From: Anisakis pegreffii
Taxonomy: Eukaryota > Nematoda > Chromadorea > Rhabditida > Anisakidae
Length of the DNA stretch: 64,000 nt
Reading direction: 5' to 3'
NCBI GenBank assembly: GCA_035041965.1
Contig: JAPYMA010001928.1
Span: forward strand, 45,142 to 109,141
The notes under the pieces are model-generated. The model did no database searches. It saw only the letters and a list, made by a program, of their open reading frames with translations, and was not told the origin of the DNA. The translations under genes and the position numbers were made by a program. Positions 12,300 to 24,502 of the stretch are shown here, in pieces; positions within the stretch are counted from its first letter, which is position 1, and each line of letters opens with the position of its first letter.

Positions 12300-13270
12300 G
12301 CTAAGATTATGTAGGAGTAACCGTGAAAAGTAATTCGAACGAAATCAGTTAAGAAAGCGACAATGCAGCCGAGAGTAAGACGTGGAACCGTTCTCTTGAA
12401 TGTGTTTGATTAAATTATTAACGGAAATTGCATTGATCACTTAGAGTGAACAATACCAAGAAACTAGAACGTTGCATTCATCGGTAACTGAGGAACACAT
12501 GTCCATAATGAATACTACGTCCTCGTTCGGAAAATGACGTATTGTTTGATGTTAGCTTCACTACATTCGAACGCAAAATAATACTCACAATCAGATACTG
12601 TTGTGTGATTGGCTAAGGTGATATTCAAGAATGCGTTTGGTTTCATGGATGTCGAAATGCACTGGTTGTTATGGAATGACGGTGCGAACAAACGAGAAAG
12701 TTACGTGCAATAATGACTGTAGATCAGAGATTCGCAATGAAGTGTTTCGATTGCTGATTGCACGAGTGAAGAATTCGATGGAATGGTTTGGAACAACTTC
12801 TCAGAAATTTCCACAACTGAACGACAGTAATCATTAACCTTCGTTGAAGGAATGAAATGTCTGCATTCCATTCTCATCACCTTATCAGACTTTATCAATT
12901 TACCAGACTTCGATCGTGCTTTAAGATGTTCTCATTTGCAGAGTATAGTCACTATGAGAACATGTTCGAATCAGTTCATTTCACCAACCAATCCTAAACA
13001 ATAACATGCTGGTGTCTTGAGCGGACCTTTCAAGGGTCAACCTTACAGGTAAAACTTCCAAGAGTAAATTGATGAGGCGATCAGTGCATACCGCGTTTAA
13101 ACGAGACACTTTCTATATGCAGATACCTGTAATTTTCAGAATGCGTTTCAGGTAATGAATCGACTTCACTGACAACGCATTAGTAATGCAGTTTTTCGGC
13201 ACATCGACCGTGAACTGCGTCTTCAGGACTCTCCTGATGAAATGCAACAGTCTCATGACACGCGCCACGT
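12300..13270. other. non-coding part of the right duplication unit
   Basis: Upstream flank of the intact receptor, presumably holding its promoter. The open frames near 12631-12898 overlap each other on both strands and resemble no family. No motif stands out. Confidence 0.35.
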
Positions 13271-14300
13271 CGTATGAAAGTCACAAAATTTGACCGTTTA
13301 TGATATCTTTTGCCAATGATATTGTCCACGTTTACTCCTGATAAGAAGTAACTGCTGAACAGTAAGCATGGATTGAGAGTAAACATGAAATAATTTGTTT
13401 ACCGATTTAATCGCCTTTGTTGATTTGATTAATCGATTTGTTGAATCATGAAATTAATCGGTTTGGCTGATTTGATTGCGTCGAGGTAAAATGACTTGAA
13501 TAATAAGTTTAATTACAATTTCGAACGATGAAAATTTGCGACAAATCATTAACAACGCCCGGCACAGATCTATTTCTAGTCATCGCGATAATTCACATAT
13601 GAGCAATGGTATTAAGTATGAGATCAACTAAGTCAATTATTGCATGGAAGCAGGGACGTAACTCAACGCGCATGTTGTCGCCAGCAGTCCGAAATTATCC
13701 CCTTCGTTTTTGAGCTTGTTGATAATAATTCAGTTGATGTGATCAGGTATCGATGATTGAACTATCACTTATCACTTACCTATAAAGCTATCCAATCCGG
13801 ATCACTTATATACTGCGACGCATCGCCGAGGATATCAAGTTGAAAGGCCATTAAACAATATGCGAATAATGGAACGACCAAGTTATTGCCGAAGACATTA
13901 TAACTGATCTTTTAAACGCAATATTCGATAAAATTACGCAGAGCTTAATGAGAAACTTGATTTTAAGTTTCCAATGTTGCTCTCGCGTTCGCTGATTTGT
14001 TCCGATATGAACAGCGCAGTGCATATCGCGTATGACTGTTAAAATTAAATATGTGCTGCCATTAACATATGCTATTATCTCAAGTGATTTATAGCTCATC
14101 ATAAATAGTGCTAATACATATCGTAGATCATAAATGCACCTGTTTGACAATTTTATTTTTATTTGTTGTTGAAATGTTGATCGTTGAATAAGATTCTGAT
14201 TCATTAGATAATTCGGTTCCGTTTTGCAATCGTCACCAAAAATTCCTTTCAAATTCTTCTGAAGTCGATTCGAGAAAATGCCCGACAGACAAAACGCTGG
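13270..14300 (-). pseudogene. decayed second chemoreceptor, right unit
   Basis: Minus-strand fragments match receptor exons. Near 14095 a 3' splice site is followed by IIAYVNGSTYLIL, matching exon 4. Near 13590-13680 the frame NNMRVELRPCFHAII continues to LNTIAHM and then hits a TGA, matching exon 5 with a premature stop. A 150-codon open frame (13851-14303) runs through part of this but crosses the expected exon boundary, so it is not the native protein. No TM7 exon was found. Confidence 0.5.
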
Positions 14301-14721
14301 CATATGGATAATCGAAGCTCAATACAGATGAACAGATGAACACGCGCGATTCACCGTTTCATAGATCATTTCCCATGTGACACATGCCGTGTGTCGCCAT
14401 AATAACGGCGATTCCATACTTTAACCCCAAAACTCATGCAAACGTCACCAAACCCTTGGATGAGCATTTACTACGGTAATTACGCGTAAGCTCAAACAAG
14501 TACTTGGAAGGAGAATAATTGTGAATGGTCAGTGATATTTTCACTTGTTCCAAAACAGTCGAATAACTTTTGAAAAAAGAAACACAGCGTAAACAGTGGA
14601 ATTGTCGAGAATGCTGATTGGATAAAAATATGGAGGAATTTAGCAATGGAGCCGTATGGCTCAGATACACTCCTTGATGACAGATTCGTATCAGACAAAC
14701 TCAGTTTTATCAGTCAACCAA

Positions 14722-14886
14722 GTTGGTTCGAAGATCACTTTTGCTTCAGATAACACACCAATGGAAACATAACAGAGGTTGGTTCGAAGATCACTTTTGC
14801 TTCAGATAACACACCAATGGAAACATAACAGAGGTTGGTTCGGAGATCACCTTGTTTCAGTAAACACATCAATGGAAAAATAACAA
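14722..14886. repeat. 56-bp tandem repeat, about three copies
   Basis: Units start at 14722, 14778 and 14834. The first two are identical over 56 bp; the third has several substitutions and small deletions. Unit motif: gttggttcgaagatcac, then tttgcttcagataacac. It lies just outside the right end of the tandem duplication. Confidence 0.9.
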
Positions 14887-14889
14887 TGT

Positions 14890-15577
14890 ATTTGTGGTTT
14901 TATGCTATACTTCTTTCATGAATTAGTTTCCAACCAAAAAAACAGCTGCAAGCCAACAGGTGCAAGTGCTGAAATGATCGATTCTGCCGTTTCGATTGAC
15001 ACCATTTCGCTCGCTCACAATCAGGTAAACGTTAAATGAAGCAAGCTTACGATACCATATTTGTATGCGGATTATTTTGCGCGTTCCAGCAGTATTCCAA
15101 AATACCACATCATGTTCATCGTTCTAGATGACTTTGAAACTTTCTAAGGCTGAAATTCCCACCGAAACAAAACTGCTAATCGGTGACACACGGTGATTTT
15201 ATTGCGGTTGTTGTTAGCTGCATTGATGGCAGCATATTACGGTCGGGAATATGTTCAGCGGCACAACATGGTCAAATTCTAATTGTAAGAAAACTTGCGC
15301 AAACTTGAACGTGATGAAACGACTCAGATAGCGAAAAAAATTTATTGAAATGAACTCTCTAAAACAGCGACACAATTGAAAAATAATGGAATATAGCAGT
15401 GAACATGACAGTGATGATGAAATCAGCGGATAAAGTAGGTACGGGTACGTTCGCTTCACAAATCACAAAAAAGCATACACAGAGAGCGACTTCCTTAATA
15501 CACGCCTGTTGAATCATGTTAACCAGCATCATCTATTTCTCTCAGACCCTTCCAGCGTTCCGCTTCCACAAGCCTTC
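14890..15577. other. intergenic, 3' flank of calpain gene
   Basis: No convincing gene. Minus-strand open frames of 61 and 81 codons have no recognisable family or splice support. Confidence 0.4.
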
Positions 15578-18500
15578 TTAGCCGAGCTCCCTGGAAAAGA
15601 AAAAGAAACCATCGAACAGCAATCCATTTGAAAATACGGATGCATTTTGATTCATTCGTTCGCTCGAATTATAACTGATCAGCGATTAAAGACATCAAAA
15701 TCGTTAGTGACTTTCTTGTTCAAAGAATTTTGTAATATTTTTCACATACTAAATCATATACACTCATCAATATGCTCCTAACATCCACAACAATTTTGAG
15801 TGCAATTCTAAAATCATTCTCGGCAGCCATATGCACTTGGATTCCGGATTTAAATACAGCCAGAACGTCGCCAACTGTACGGATCAAATCGTCAGATCAT
15901 ATTCGCCAACATTTGCGGACATTGATAAGCTTTCATGATATATAAGTCAAATTCATCTGGTATAGTCATAACGCAAGGCATGATCCTTTAACTACTATTA
16001 ACCGCATCAATTGCAAAATTAATATTATCAGTTTTTCAGATTTGCAATCAAACAAATGACAAATCACCCAAAGCACAGGCCTTATGATGTGATGCATGAT
16101 AGAAGGATACCTATGCTAACTCAGCTGATGCAAACATAATGAGAGTGCACAGTGACTGATAAGAAAATTGGAAGAAATGAAAAATTTGAAAACGTTAAGA
16201 ATGTTGACTTACTCGGAATTGATCTGAGCATTCGTGAACACTCTCAGAAGGAATTCACCTTCCTCTCCTGGCTCAAATGTAGACGGCACAATAACGTAAC
16301 TACCGGGCGGTAATCGGAAACGACCAGTTACCTGAAGTGTTACATGCCATCAATATGATTTCAAAAATTAAAAGCACTTGATACCTTAATATCACCTCAG
16401 TGCGACAATTTCAATTTATATGAACATATCGAACAGAAGTATATCTAGTCGAAAATTTTTAATGCTTGCTTTAATAATTTATGGAAATTGCGATCCCATT
16501 CAGCAAGCATTACATCTGGAATATAACAACTGAAACGAGTAGATTCTGAGTGTACGAACCTCGCGAAGGTTGATGAATGCCGCGCTTCTTGCTACCGATT
16601 TATGCATAGCAAAAAAGTCACGACCCACATGTCCATAGACTTTGTCTACCTGCAACAGCAATACCTCTCTGCTCATGTCTCATAAAGGATGCGCATATAT
16701 TTTGCATGCAGTGCAAAGCGAACGCAGTAAAATCACATCAAACTTTGTGGTGGATACTCCATGAGAACGGAAAGTATTCCGTATCAAAGAATCACCTATA
16801 ATTAACAGTCAGATGTTCGATAAGCACACAAAATCATGATTGAATGAGCACCTCGTAAACAGCGAATCCAATCGCCAGATTGTCAAGTCCTTTCGGTTTC
16901 AACTCACGTCGGTTCTTTTGCAGAACGGCCACGATCACTGTACAAAGACCATCGGCATCATCTGGGTCTGGTTCGGAGAGTTCCATACCGAACTGAGGAT
17001 TGTTCGCGAATGAATCTAAATGAATTATAAATGTTCGTCACATTTCACGTCAAATATTTCTTCGAAGGTGCTTTCCGTTGGCACTATGTTCGATCAAGTA
17101 ACAGAGTTGTCTTACTGAGGAAATTCCTGCAGCCACCAGCCGTTTCACCACTCCATATACCCAAATGACTACGTGCATTCCAATGTTTAGCATCCTCCAT
17201 CGCAACACCGGTCATTTGACGCACCTCTTCCATAACATCAGGGCCCAAATTGCAAATTTCCATTTTATCGTAATGCTTCATGAAGTCATCGAATGACATC
17301 CTCAAATACAATGCATTCTGATTACATCTGAACTGATGTCTGCATTTGATATTTCATTTCATACACAACCCTTCACGAATAACGGAAAATCATAATGGGT
17401 GCAGTTTTTGCATGAATTCCTGATAACTACTTCCTGAGAAGTGAATTCCTGATAATTGGAATAATTTATAGTTGATGCAATTACATCAACTATAAATTAT
17501 TCCAATACACAAAGAGATGCATTTTCAGCAGTTATATATAATATATGACATGAAATAACTGGAAAGAGCGTTCCCGATGCAAACAACTCAGCAATCGCTT
17601 GCAAAAACAGAATGTTTTCATCTGATGATAGCCTTATTGGTCGTTGATTAAACGATGCGGCTGTGCTCCAACTAACCAGAATTCTCCGTCGTTCTCCAAC
17701 ACCAAATTCATCTCTTTTTTCTGTTTTCTCGAAACACCATCCCAAAGTTCACTATCGTCCGACCAATCGCCATTCCACTCTTGTTCATTGCCCCATGGAT
17801 TACGAATTCTCAGCAGTGGAATCTTTCCTTCTGGGGTATCCACCTGCAAAACAAAACGCCTGTGATCTAACAAGCATCATCGCATAAGAAATGCTTGAAT
17901 TTTTGGCATAACCATACGAAAGAACTGACCATTCGCATACCGGTAATACTGTATGCGTGACCTTTCACAAGTCCATCACGTGTACGCGCCTCGAATTCCA
18001 TTGGTGACGCCTAAAATCACTCATACATTAGCGATATAACAGAAGGAGTACGACTGAAATTAATGACGCATAGGATTGTTACGATATTCCTGTTACAGTG
18101 CAAAACCATCGGCATCACAACCGGATATTTTTGCCAATATTTTGTTGAAGGCTATAATTCCGCCAACAATAGAATAGAAAAATGTATTTATTTATGGCGT
18201 CGAATGAGAAATTTTTCGATAGAAATATTACTCACCTCAATACTGCAACCGAACATTGAACCCATTTCAAAGCCACGGAACATCATTTGCAGAAGATTAC
18301 GAGGTGGCTGATGGAGATCAACGAATTCAGTCAATCCTCCGGTCATATCTTCAAGTGCTTCTGATGTTGTGCCTCCCTTTAACGCCTCATAGCTGCCGTG
18401 TAACCTTCAAATGATTCAAGCTGATTTTTCAGCGTTCACTTCATATTCTCAAGTGCAAATATGAGCGGAATTGAGTCGATACGGTCATTTGCAGAAACAT

Positions 18501-21500
18501 CCAGAATTCTCGTGAAACCGATAGGTAAACAGGTTCAATGTCACCTTCTTCGGATGAATTCAGAGATCGATTTAAAAATTATGCACCCAAAGCTTGTTGT
18601 TTTAAATTAAGGTTATGAGGAATAGAAGTTGGCATGGGCAAATGAAAGGATCGATGCAATTCCGGCAAACGTACTTTGCGTACGCCTTCTCGAGCAGCGC
18701 ACTCCAGAACTCGTTGTTCTCACGTGAATGCATATAAAGCAGTTTACCATCGGATGTCGGCAGTCTATCGTCAATCACCACATCGACCCAATCACCGTAA
18801 TGCCAGAATTGGAAGTGGAAAATCCCTTAAGTGCACATCATTTAAGCCATTCATTTCAAATAATGAACGTTGAACTGTTAACTATTATTATTGCTGTTTA
18901 CTTTGACCTTTTGCTACTTTTATGTTTGCTATTACGATTACTAGAACCATTACTGAACTTTTAAAATTAATTCAAAAAAATCTGATCGATCAACAACCGA
19001 ATCGCAAATATTACTTCGATGGTACTTTAATCTATTGATTGAATGTGGCAAAAAAGTGCGAACTGCTTCATTACTGAACACATTGTTCACACTGTTTCGG
19101 TATGTCAAGCAATGAAAAAATACATCTGAAATGGCACAATAAAGTATTCGTAAAACAGTCGTAAACCTGCGTAATTTTCAGTGAAACTCTGATCTGGTGG
19201 TACAACACGATAGAAGAGTTCATCTCGAAGCGTTAAGCTCGCAGCACCGGCCATAAGCCAGCAATCACCCAGCTCACCTTGAATCACATCGAATCGCGTT
19301 TGACCTTCTGCGATCAGCTGTGGATCGCGAATGATTTCCTGGAATTTCATTAAAAACGACATTAATTAAAAAACAATTGTTTTTAAACACCGAAAATGGA
19401 CATATACAACAGTTTTCACTGAAGGAAAACGAATTTTCAACAGAACGCTTTCGAGTGCCGTTCAATAGAGTCACTTACTGATAACATGTATAGATGCAGT
19501 GAAGGAAACCTTAAAGGCTTCTGAATCACGGAAACAAAGTATTCGAATCAACAAAAACCTACAGCTGGTCGCAACCATTCAACGTATTTCGGCGGTCTGC
19601 GACTGAAGAAAAGACTACTGTCATCGGCCAAAAATTCCGGATCTTCGAAGAGTGTTTGATTCTGAAAATTTTTGCTCTCAACTTTCAAAAACGGTGAATC
19701 TTGATTACAGCTCTTCAATCCGTTCCAATCAAATAAATTATCAATAACAACTTTTATGAAATAATAAACTGGTTATGAACATGTGCTTTCATAAACAAAC
19801 AAATCTATCAGTCTCACTGATAACCTTATCGATAATTTATGGTTTTCCCCAACTAAAAAATTTACTTCTTCCATTAACATTTGGTGTAACTACATTAATT
19901 GTGACTCAGTGAAATTTTACGGTCCATCCCACAAAAGATATCTTTCATTGATGGAAATTCCGTTTGCCGTTTCATTAGACAAAGAGAAGATGCAATGTGG
20001 CGATTGTTTTTAGTGTTTACTCCATAGTTTTTCGATATGTATATTTTCACTGCCATTGTGAGATTACTATTGTAGAGTCATACGAAAACCGGTTCCGAAT
20101 GAACAATACACATGCATATCAACAAACGAAAAACGTGCAACACAGTCATCATGTCGATGTGGATTTACGATTGCGTTTCGCTAATCTCTAAATCAATAAC
20201 ACCTAGCGATTGCTTTCACTTATTCCAAATCAACACACTGAATGGTATTATCGAAGTCAGTTTCGAGCGATTTTAGTCAGTTTGATCAACGAAACAATTT
20301 CTCAAATATGTTACATCCAGAATGATAAAATTTGGTTGCGATAGTTGTAAGTTTAACGCTGGATCTTGAGAATAAATAAACAAATTTCGCTAATCGTAAG
20401 CTCTAGCAGAGATTTGTTTTTGCATAGATGAAATTCGATAATTTCATCGTTGTACAAAAAGATGACACCAGATCAAGTGAAAGACATGTTGCTTTAGAAG
20501 AATAACTAGCACAGCGTCAAGTGTGATCAGGTCTAACCAGTTTTATGTGGGCAATTCCAATTAAGTGTCATAAGGGAGCACCCTCCAATCACATGCAATC
20601 TGAGTGAATTCAGGAAATAAAGCGAAATTTTTAATGCCGAAATTTTTAACGCGTGAGCAACGCTCAGATCATTGATCAAATACGATATCGGTTATTTGAA
20701 TTGTACATTTATACGATTGTTTCACTGATACTGAATTTGTATGCAGTGGAATGTTCTGTCAGGATTTGAGTGCTGAAGCAACAAACTGGATGTAAGCAAC
20801 TAATCGAGGCCACTTAATGTGGTTGTATTCGAATCAAACACACAAATCAACGATCCAACTCATCGAATCCAGATCTTTTGGAGATGTTACTATGATGACT
20901 ACGGTTTTCACTAGTTTGTGATTCTTTACGAAGATTTGTGAAGCAGAAGGTACAGACTGGATGCAGTAAATGCATATTCTATAAGCATAATGTGCAATCT
21001 CTAACGTAATCTTACTTCGAGGCATTTGTCTCGTTCAGCATAGAAGTCCAGTGCTTCCATTTTTCTGCCTGGTGACAGTGGTTGTGGAATAGGACGTGGA
21101 TCACGAGGAACATATGGATCAACCTGAAACGAAACACTTTTCATGTCACCTTGTTGCATCAACTTAAACCCATCCGAAAATACCTGTGGTCTTATATTTT
21201 AGAAACATCATCTTAAGTAGCATAGCAATTTGAACATGGCTAAAGTGATGATTCAACTGGACAGTTGAAGGCATCTAAGAAAATTTGATGTCGTAGATGA
21301 GAAAGCTGACAGTGAGAATATGACCATTATATTGCTTCAATTGAATCAACTGAATTCGAAAATCACACTTCAAGTTCACCTTTCTTTTGAATTTGCCCGA
21401 AATGATGTTGTCAAGAATGACTTTACCAATATTACCGAGATTGTTGTCTTTACCACCCAACTGGAAGAGTGCATTACCGGCAACAGCGCCAATAATACGA

Positions 21501-23127
21501 CCTGTCTGAGGATCAACACCTAAGAAGTGATGAGCGGCTTTGCCGATTAAATCTGACAGTATCTCAACGACACCACCTTGCAAGAAACCTAGTGGAACAT
21601 TTTCACCTGCAAACATTAGACATTCATCAACTTTACTTCATATTCAATACGGAGAGACAAGCGATAGAGGGAAATGTTGATGTGCGTTGGAGAAGAATAT
21701 TATTTGGAAGGCTGTTCAAAGTATGGATTCTGTTAAGCAATTCGAAATGTTTAAGGTTATAAGCGATCATCATTTTGATGATAGATCAGCAGGGATTTTG
21801 AAGCATTTCTAAGCGATGAGGATTAAGTTTCACATTAGAATTCACACATTCACGAATTAATTCGTACAATATGACGTGCGTATCTTTGACTTCTGAACTG
21901 ATCTCAAAACAAATAAAAGCAATCTCATGAACTGATCATACCTCCTCCACCACCGTAACGTCCTCCCGCAGCACCACCACCACCCGAGAGTAACCCACCG
22001 ATAAGGTCGGTGATACCACCACCACCACCACCCTGTCCTTTTTGTTTCCCACCCCCACCCCCTCCGAATCCACCTCCGTATCCATCGTCATCCTGATATC
22101 CTCCTCGATTTCGACCGCCACCGCCGCCGCCACTTTTTCCTCCACCACCCGTGAATGTATCGATTAAACTACCGATATTACCAATATCGAATCCACCACC
22201 ACCACCTGTACCACAATCATTTCACTACTAGCTATCATCGATCTATGTAAATTGCTTTGCAATCCGCTAATGCAGTGTTAAGCATATTATTGCTAACTTA
22301 CTCACTAACTAAATGGCTTCCAGATTCTTGGAACCACAAAAAGCATATTTTGGTTTCATTGGAATATTATCGATGAAACATCTCAGGCACAGACTTCGAA
22401 TAATATGCTATAAGGATCTGAGAGTGCAGAATCGTGGATGTGATGGTTTCGCTGAATGTGTAGTAACGGTTAGTTTTGCAGTCAAAAGGACTCGCCGGCA
22501 TCATCTACACTCTCTTAGCACCATATGTTTTCGAGCCATCAACGAGATAATTGGCTTTGGGGAAGTGGCGCAATAAAAATTTATCGTTTCGAGGTTATCA
22601 TTAGTCAACGAGCTCGGCACTGATTAAGAGCTCATTTACACCAGAGAAGCACATAAAGCAATGCAGTTAATGGATAGCAGCATTAAATACCACATAAATT
22701 AACTGAATGCATAGCATTCGAATGAAATTTTTAGCCATTGAATTACAGCATTACTAAAAGGATACGGAACATATGGAGAAATACCATATCCGCCACTATT
22801 AGCTTACGTTAACAGCTTTAGAGCATCATATTCTAACCAATCGAACAACTACTATTCCTCATATTCCAAAAGCGTTTTCTACTCTAGCTGAAAAACAGCT
22901 TCACAAGCATCATAAAACCGCATTTAGTGGGTAAAAGAGAAACCTCCTCCTCCTCCACGACCGCCTCTGTCCACCGCAGCTCCACCACCGCGTAGAAGTC
23001 CTCCGATAAGATCACCGGCTCCTCCACCGATCTTATCCTGCAGAAAGTTGCCAGCCAAACCACCGATCAAACCACCGAATTCATCCTGTCCGATTGTCAC
23101 CTTTGAGATCTCCTCTTCATCGGACAT
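15578..23127 (-). CDS. clp-1: calpain-type cysteine protease, CLP-1-like, glycine-rich amino terminus
   Basis: Fifteen exons: 22944-23127, 21942-22205, 21380-21606, 21016-21123, 19563-19661, 19167-19338, 18675-18825, 18236-18404, 17930-18010, 17677-17843, 17116-17300, 16852-17015, 16560-16649, 16213-16331 and 15578-15590. The total is 2193 nt, 730 residues, phases consistent. Residues 1-150 form the nematode amino domain: [20 protein letters not shown], then long glycine runs, then [14 protein letters not shown]. The protease core follows with catalytic Cys in [17 protein letters not shown], His in [12 protein letters not shown] and Asn in [13 protein letters not shown]. The C2-like (calpain large subunit III) domain runs from [10 protein letters not shown] to [18 protein letters not shown]. 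There is no carboxyl EF-hand domain, as expected for the atypical nematode calpains. Role: calcium-dependent intracellular protease. The gene symbol is by likeness to the C. elegans protein. Confidence 0.92.
17455..17506. repeat. perfect 23-bp inverted repeat in a calpain intron
   Basis: Left arm 17455-17477 starts attggaataatttatag; right arm 17484-17506 is its exact reverse complement; the loop is caatta. It lies in the intron between the exons at 17677-17843 and 17116-17300. Confidence 0.9.
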
Positions 23128-23639
23128 CTTTCACACTCGTCAATATCTCACTTCGTTGCTGTTCACACCAAACCTTCAATGAAAACAATGAAAACAACTG
23201 ATGAAAATGCCTTTCAAAAAACGCTACCTGTCAGATGCACGTGTATATATCTATTGTGCAACGGATCAATCACAAAATGCATACGAAATAGGAATGATTC
23301 ACAACAACAATAACAATACGATTCGCAATGAAATGAACAGGTAATTATACGCAATTAATGAATGCTGTAATGAACAATAACTTAAGGCGTTATGAATTTA
23401 GAAGCGAAGACGAAAACAAGACCGATGCAGCTTACGCTGAGACATACAACTGAATTCATGTATCCCATTATCTGAGAGCACTACCGAAAAACTGTCACCT
23501 TTACAAAGCAACTTTTGAAAGTATCTCATATGTCTGAGTGATACGCTAGATTCGTTAATCGCTTACAATTCAGCCGCCCGTATCAAATCATCGGATGTAA
23601 TACGACCCACTGCTTATCTTGTCTCAAGAGCTACTCAAC

Positions 23640-23775
23640 TGGAAAGAACAATTGTAATAATGACCATAACGACAATGATAATGATAATAACAATAATCAT
23701 AATAACAATTATAATTATACTATTAACGTTATTGTTATTAATGTTATCATTAATATTATAAGTAACGATTAAGTG
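23640..23775. repeat. AAT/AAC-rich low-complexity tract
   Basis: A run of imperfect aataac, aatgat and aataat triplets turning into its complement (gttattgttattaatg), so the two halves form an imperfect inverted repeat. It lies about 0.5 kb upstream of the calpain start codon. Confidence 0.7.
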
Positions 23776-24440
23776 GTGAAAAACAATAATAAACAATGAT
23801 CGATGCCAACAACAAAACAGTGGAACCGAAAAACAACCTTCACGCAGTGAAGAGTGATTAATAAATAAGCACGAATCAATCAGCCATTTTTACTCGCATA
23901 ACACCTGCGTCAAAATACTCATACATTACGATGATGTATATTTTAGCGATAGTACCCTCATTTCAGAGCGTAACTGGATGAATGATGGTGTTACACAATA
24001 TTTATCATTAAATACGCGACGCGAACATAAACAATAATATTATTGCGGAAAATATTACGGCAGATTACTTGTGTCATCACATTACATCAAACTATGGAAC
24101 TGTAACTATAATGTATTCGTACAATTTATTCACATTAAAAGTTTCTGATTACTTAATTGTCTGGCCAGTTTTTCAAGCACTGATAAACACCTATACTCAA
24201 TTGTGATTACGATTTAACAATTAGTGTGCGTAAATTATTGAATTTTTTTCGTTTGCGACAAGTAAGAATGAACAATGAATAAAATATTATGCGTGTAGTG
24301 AGCAGTTTTAGGGGGTGAAAATCCATTGCACGAGATTCAACAGCCAAAAAAGTGATTCAGACATAGGGAAATTAAACGAATCTTCGGATCATTTGATGAA
24401 ATTCGAAAGAAACTAACTGTAAAAGACTAACAATGCACGT

Positions 24441-24502
24441 TTTTTGTATGTGATTGTAAATAAAAGAAACGTTTTCGTATGTGATTGTAAATAAAAGGAA
24501 CG
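24441..24502. repeat. 31-bp direct repeat, two copies
   Basis: The block gtatgtgattgtaaataaaa occurs at 24446 and again at 24477, period 31, each followed by gaaacg or ggaacg. Confidence 0.85.

Larger units (their letters stand above)
10110..14560. repeat. tandem segmental duplication 1, right unit
   Basis: Direct repeat of about 5150-9520 at an offset of roughly 4.4-5 kb. It holds the intact copy of the Srg/Srv-like receptor and the second set of decayed receptor fragments. The MITE at 5273-5832 is absent here; the uninterrupted site reads agtcacagttgtacac. Confidence 0.85.

Noticed and set aside
13851..14303. 150-codon minus-strand open frame
   Set aside because: It runs across a receptor exon 4 remnant and its former intron, and its first half has no likeness to receptors; taken as read-through in a pseudogene.
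17644..17887. Plus-strand frames of 73-74 codons
   Set aside because: They are antisense sh of the calpain exon at 17677-17843, whose protein is unmistakable.
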